From Neisseriaceae bacterium (GTDB lineage: Bacteria > Pseudomonadota > Gammaproteobacteria > Burkholderiales > Neisseriaceae): a DNA stretch of 64,000 bases. The position numbers and the translations under genes were made by a program. The stretch's first letter is position 1, and each line of letters starts with the position of its first letter. Below the pieces are notes generated by a model, which saw only the letters and a list, made by a program, of their open reading frames with translations, did no database searches and was not told the DNA's origin. The stretch covers positions 53,091 to 117,090 of the forward strand of contig JAGBKK010000032.1 of the NCBI GenBank assembly GCA_017934045.1. Direction: 5' to 3'. Below are positions 60,923-64,000 of this stretch, piece after piece.

Positions 60923-63106
60923 ATGGTTCAACGCAAAAAAAATCTACGCAAAGACGACCCCAACTTAAAACGAGAACAAGAAAAATACGGCAAACCCTTG
61001 CCCAGTCGTGAGTGGATTATTGAAATCCTTGAAAAAAATGGTGTACCGCTGTCGATTGGCGAGTTGGAAAAAGAGTTGGGCATTAAAAAATCGGAACGAG
61101 AAATTTTTTCGTTTCGCTTAAATGCGATGGTGCGTGATGGGCAAATTCACATCAATCGCCGCGGTGGTATTTGCGTGGCAGATAAAATCGATTTGGTTAA
61201 ATGCACGGTTGTTGGGCATAAAGACGGTTACGGTTTTGCACACCCTTTGGACGGCGATGACGATGATTTCGCTTTGACGGAAAAACAAATGCGACAGTTG
61301 ATGCACGGCGATACGATTGCGGTGCGTCCCACAGGCTTTGATCATCGCAAAAGACGCTTGTGCCGTGTGTTGGAAATATTAGAACGCAAGCACCAATCTT
61401 TGGTTTGTCGTGCCTTTTGGGAGCGAGATGCGGCGATTGTCCAAGCAGAAGACAAACGCATTACCACGCCGATTGTGTTGGTGGAAACGGCGAAAAAATC
61501 TTTTCAAAACGGCAATGTGGTGGTGGTTGAGTTGCTGTCTTATCCAACCAATAATCGTCCTGCGATTGGTAAAATGGTGGAAGTTTTGGGCGAATATCTT
61601 GAAGACGGTATGGAAATTGAAATCGCTCTTCGCAAGCACGATTTGCCACATATTTTTTCATCAGGCTGCCTGAAAATGGCAGAAAAAATCCCTGATAATG
61701 TTAAAAAATCAGATAAAAAAAATCGTGAAGATTTGTGCGATATTCCTTTGGTTACGATTGACGGCGAAACTTCCAAAGATTTTGATGACGCAGTTTTTGC
61801 CGAAAAAATTGGCAGAAACTGGCGGTTGATTGTGGCGATTGCCGATGTATCGCACTATGTGAAACCGCATAGTGCGATTGACGAAGACGCACGCGAACGG
61901 CTGACCAGCGTGTATTTTCCACGCCGTGTGATTCCTATGCTGCCTGAAAAATTGTCCAACGGCATTTGTTCGCTTAATCCGCAGGTGGAACGCTTGTGTA
62001 TGGCGTGCGAAATCAATATTTCGTCAATGGGCAATATTAAAAATTATCGCTTTTTTCCTGCGGTGATGAAATCGCACGCACGGCTGACTTATACACAAGT
62101 TTGGCAGCAACTCAACAGCAAAGCTGATTATCCACTCAAAAAAGAATTGAATGATTTATATAAATTATTCAAACTGTTACAAAAAAAACGCATTCAACGC
62201 GGAGCTGCCGATTTTGACAGCGTTGAAACGCAAATGATTTTTGACGACAACGGCAAAATCGAAAAAATTGTGCCGTATGAACGCAATGACGCTCACCGCA
62301 TTATTGAAGAATGTATGTTGGCAGCAAATGTGTGTGCGGCAGATTTTCTCTCAAAAAATCAAGCGCCTGCATTATATCGCATACACGAAAAACCCACGCC
62401 TGATAAATTGGACGCATTGAATGAACAGTTGGCATTGTTGGGTTTATCGTTAGGCGGTGGTGGCAATCCTACGCCCAAAGATTATGCGGATTTAGCCGAA
62501 AAAATCAAACAACGCCCAGACCGCCACACCATTGAGTTAATGTTGTTGCGTTCTTTGCAACAAGCCGTGTATTCACCTGAAAATAAAGGACATTTTAGTT
62601 TAGCCTATTCCAGTTACACGCATTTTACTTCGCCCATTCGCCGTTACCCTGATTTGATTGTTCATCGTGCCATTAAAGGCGTTTTGTCAGGCAAAAAAGG
62701 GCTGCCTGAACAGTTAATCGAATTAGGCAAACAATGCTCCGCCGCCGAACGCCGAGCCGATGACGCTTCATACGAAGTCGAAAAATGGCTGAAAACCTAT
62801 TTTATGAAAGATAAAGTGGGTGAAGTTTTCACCGCCACCGTTAGCGGAATGACGCACTTTGGCTTATTTGCCACGATTGACGACATTTACATTGACGGAA
62901 TGATACACATTAGCGACTTGGGGCAGGATTATTTCCACTACCGCCCAGAACTTTTGGCATTGGTCGGCGAACGCACACGACAACGCTACACCATTGGCGA
63001 CAAAATCCAAGTGAAAATCGCCAAAGCCGATTTAGACACCTGCCGTGTGGATTTGGTGTTAGCACAGCAAAACAAAGTGGGCAGAAAAAATAAACGCAGA
63101 AAATGA
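60923..63106 (+). CDS. rnr: Ribonuclease R
   Basis: The 727-residue 3'-5' exoribonuclease has an N-terminal winged-helix region (SREWIIEILEKNGVPLSIGE), cold-shock domains, and the RNB catalytic domain with DIPLVTIDGETSKDFDDAVF (metal-binding Asp cluster). SYTHFTSPIRRYPDLIVHRA and a C-terminal S1 domain (GMTHFGLFATIDDIYIDGMI) follow, then a basic tail. RNase R degrades structured RNA and takes part in trans-translation quality control. An in-frame uptake sequence encodes SSGCLKMAE just before the RNB domain (about 61662-61676). Somewhat shorter than the E. coli enzyme. Confidence 0.96.
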   Translation: MVQRKKNLRKDDPNLKREQEKYGKPLPSREWIIEILEKNGVPLSIGELEKELGIKKSEREIFSFRLNAMVRDGQIHINRRGGICVADKIDLVKCTVVGHKDGYGFAHPLDGDDDDFALTEKQMRQLMHGDTIAVRPTGFDHRKRRLCRVLEILERKHQSLVCRAFWERDAAIVQAEDKRITTPIVLVETAKKSFQNGNVVVVELLSYPTNNRPAIGKMVEVLGEYLEDGMEIEIALRKHDLPHIFSSGCLKMAEKIPDNVKKSDKKNREDLCDIPLVTIDGETSKDFDDAVFAEKIGRNWRLIVAIADVSHYVKPHSAIDEDARERLTSVYFPRRVIPMLPEKLSNGICSLNPQVERLCMACEINISSMGNIKNYRFFPAVMKSHARLTYTQVWQQLNSKADYPLKKELNDLYKLFKLLQKKRIQRGAADFDSVETQMIFDDNGKIEKIVPYERNDAHRIIEECMLAANVCAADFLSKNQAPALYRIHEKPTPDKLDALNEQLALLGLSLGGGGNPTPKDYADLAEKIKQRPDRHTIELMLLRSLQQAVYSPENKGHFSLAYSSYTHFTSPIRRYPDLIVHRAIKGVLSGKKGLPEQLIELGKQCSAAERRADDASYEVEKWLKTYFMKDKVGEVFTATVSGMTHFGLFATIDDIYIDGMIHISDLGQDYFHYRPELLALVGERTRQRYTIGDKIQVKIAKADLDTCRVDLVLAQQNKVGRKNKRRK

Positions 63107-63110
63107 TTGT

Positions 63111-63125
63111 TTCAGGCAGCCTGAA
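63111..63125. repeat. Uptake sequence before the brnT-brnA module
   Basis: A perfect TTCAGGCAGCCTGAA; with the copy at 63799-63813 it brackets the toxin-antitoxin pair. It is followed by CTTTCCGTGCAGGGAAAG, a small palindrome also seen in part near 9009. Confidence 0.9.
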
Positions 63126-63195
63126 AGCCCTTTCCGTGCAGGGAAAGTGTGATTGCGAGACTTGATGAAATATAAAAATGTAAATACAATATCGT

Positions 63196-63486
63196 ATGCA
63201 AAACGAAAATTTTGAATGGGACGATGACAAAGCGGACGCTAACTACCGCAAGCACGGAGTTTCGTTTGATGAAGCCGCTACGGTTTTTGATGACGCTTTT
63301 GTTATTACACAATTAGACAACAGAAAAGATTACAACGAAATTCGTAAATACACAATTGGCACGAGTTCTCATGGGCGAATTTTGGTCGTAGTTTGGACGC
63401 CCAGACGCAATCGTTATCGACTAATTTCTGCGTATATTCCCGAACCTAACCAAAGGAAAGGCTATGAAAAACAAAGATATAGATAA
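63196..63486 (+). CDS. brnT: BrnT-family toxin
   Basis: The 96-residue protein has the BrnT pattern FEWDDDKADANYRKHGVSFD, EAATVFDD, and the C-terminal GRILVVVWTPRRNRYRLISA. BrnT is a RelE-like ribonuclease that inhibits translation. The gene lies first and overlaps the antitoxin gene by 23 bp, the standard toxin-first order for this family. The pair is bracketed by uptake sequences and lies between rnr and an outer-membrane protein gene. Confidence 0.92.
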   Translation: MQNENFEWDDDKADANYRKHGVSFDEAATVFDDAFVITQLDNRKDYNEIRKYTIGTSSHGRILVVVWTPRRNRYRLISAYIPEPNQRKGYEKQRYR

Positions 63487-63739
63487 ATTTACCGATGAAG
63501 ATTTGGCGTATGCTCGCTCTATCGATTTTTCTAATGGGCTAACCGCTGATGAAGTGCCTTTCATCAAAGCCTATCAGGAAAAAAAAGGCATTCGTAAAAT
63601 GTATGCACCACGCAAAAAAACTATTACTTTGCGAATTGATGAAGACATACTTGCCGTGCTAAAACAAGGCGGGCGTGGCTATCAGACTCGCTTAAATAGT
63701 ATGTTGCGTGAATGGCTAAAAGAAAGCCTTGCTCATTAA
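63464..63739 (+). CDS. brnA: BrnA-family antitoxin
   Basis: The 91-residue protein has a toxin-binding N-terminal part and a C-terminal ribbon-helix-helix: APRKKTITLRIDEDILAVLK followed by GYQTRLNSMLREWL, the BrnA signature. It neutralises BrnT and autorepresses the operon. It ends 21 bp before a perfect hairpin terminator. Confidence 0.92.
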   Translation: MKNKDIDKFTDEDLAYARSIDFSNGLTADEVPFIKAYQEKKGIRKMYAPRKKTITLRIDEDILAVLKQGGRGYQTRLNSMLREWLKESLAH

Positions 63740-63759
63740 AAAAATCGAAAACAAGCGTA

Positions 63760-63787
63760 GCGTGTGCAAATATTGCACACGCGTTTT
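63760..63787 (+). terminator. Terminator after brnA
   Basis: GCGTGTGCAA / TTGCACACGC is a perfect 10-bp stem with a three-base loop followed by TTTTAATT. An uptake sequence (63799-63813) and a GTGGG palindrome (about 63832-63852) follow. Confidence 0.8.
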
Positions 63788-63863
63788 AATTCAATTATTT
63801 CAGGCTGCCTGAAAAATATATCTGTCGTTACGGTGGGGAACATGCCCACCCTATACCCCAAAA

Positions 63864-63893
63864 AAACAGCACGCTTATTTTGCGTGCTGTTTG
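63864..63893. terminator. Terminator of the minus-strand outer-membrane protein gene
   Basis: AAACAGCACGC / GCGTGCTGTTT with a seven-base loop; on the minus strand it is followed by a run of T residues (AAAAAA at 63859-63866 on the plus strand). It lies 16 bp beyond the stop of the partial gene. Confidence 0.85.
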
Positions 63894-63908
63894 TTCTCTC
63901 ACAAGCGA

Positions 63909-64000
63909 TTAGAAAGTAAATTTCAATTCGGCGTTTGCGCCTGCACCTTTTTCTTTGCCGACATAGCCAGTTGCACCAATGGAGAACTGCATATTGCCTG
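63909..64000 (-). CDS. Outer-membrane beta-barrel protein, C-terminal end only
   Basis: The last 29 or so residues read on the minus strand are GNMQFSIGATGYVGKEKGAG followed by ANAELKFTF and TAA. Alternating hydrophobic residues and a terminal Phe are the pattern of the final strand of a BamA-inserted barrel, such as an autotransporter translocator or porin. The protein continues beyond the window, so its type cannot be decided. Confidence 0.7.
   Translation of the reverse strand, partial: GNMQFSIGATGYVGKEKGAGANAELKFTF

Noticed and set aside
1..64000. CRISPR array or cas genes
   Set aside because: The many short repeats are uptake sequences, Correia-like and REP-like elements at irregular distances; no regular repeat-spacer run and no cas-like protein.

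Overview
The window is a chromosomal segment of a member of the Neisseriaceae. The main evidence is dozens of copies of the near-palindrome TTCAGGCWGCCTGAA. Read on one strand it contains the DNA uptake sequence AGGCTGCCTGAA (Simonsiella-type dialect); on the other it contains AGGCAGCCTGAA (Kingella-type dialect). Gene content agrees: Neisseria-like fetA/frpB, ctrA, ettA, argA, queC and a spc/alpha ribosomal operon, plus short Correia-like inverted-repeat elements. The Simonsiella/Kingella/Alysiella/Conchiformibius group fits best; the sequence alone does not fix the genus. Most genes look moderately AT-rich; one gene (1718-3445) is far more so.

Layout. 1-3.6 kb: an RDD membrane protein (partial), a DUF3465 protein, rnhB, then a very AT-rich gene resembling putative phage abortive-infection (putAbiC) proteins between inverted repeats. 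3.6-24.3 kb: housekeeping genes, namely ettA, hemC-hemD with a Lys-rich repeat protein in the same unit, a TRIC-like channel, a zinc-ribbon/coiled-coil membrane protein, a small secreted Cys-repeat protein between two Correia-like elements, argA, a DUF58 protein, rpiA, ptsN-hprK-rapZ, a CopG/ParE-type toxin-antitoxin pair, ylqF, scpB, queC, pepN, hemA and a small HTH-like protein.

24.4-50.3 kb is an iron and heme acquisition region, interrupted only by rplM-rpsI. It holds exbD/exbB/tonB behind a 1156-residue TonB-dependent receptor; a TdfH-type receptor with a ChaN-family protein; a heme receptor with hmuS-T-U-V; and fetA followed by a methyltransferase, a small EamA protein and a siderophore ABC transporter (two permeases, ATPase, binding protein). 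Candidate Fur boxes and good sigma-70 promoters precede the receptors. TonB-ExbB-ExbD would energise the four outer-membrane receptors, which pass substrate to the two periplasmic binding protein/ABC systems; HmuS would then handle heme in the cytoplasm.

50.3-59.3 kb is the spc/alpha ribosomal operon, starting abruptly at rplN behind its own promoter and a Correia-like element, through secY, infA, rpmJ, rpsM, rpsK, rpsD, rpoA and rplQ. The capsule-export lipoprotein gene ctrA follows rplQ by 18 bp without ctrBCD. Then come tRNA-Leu(CAG) on the minus strand, rnr, a brnT-brnA toxin-antitoxin module and the 3' end of an outer-membrane beta-barrel gene.

The most unusual features are in the non-coding and repeat layer: Correia-like elements with lineage-specific ends, some nested inside other miniature elements; uptake sequences that supply stop codons or abut start codons; accessory genes bracketed by uptake sequences or direct repeats; and repeat-derived in-frame insertions in a TonB receptor. 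No CRISPR array, prophage or intact insertion sequence was seen.
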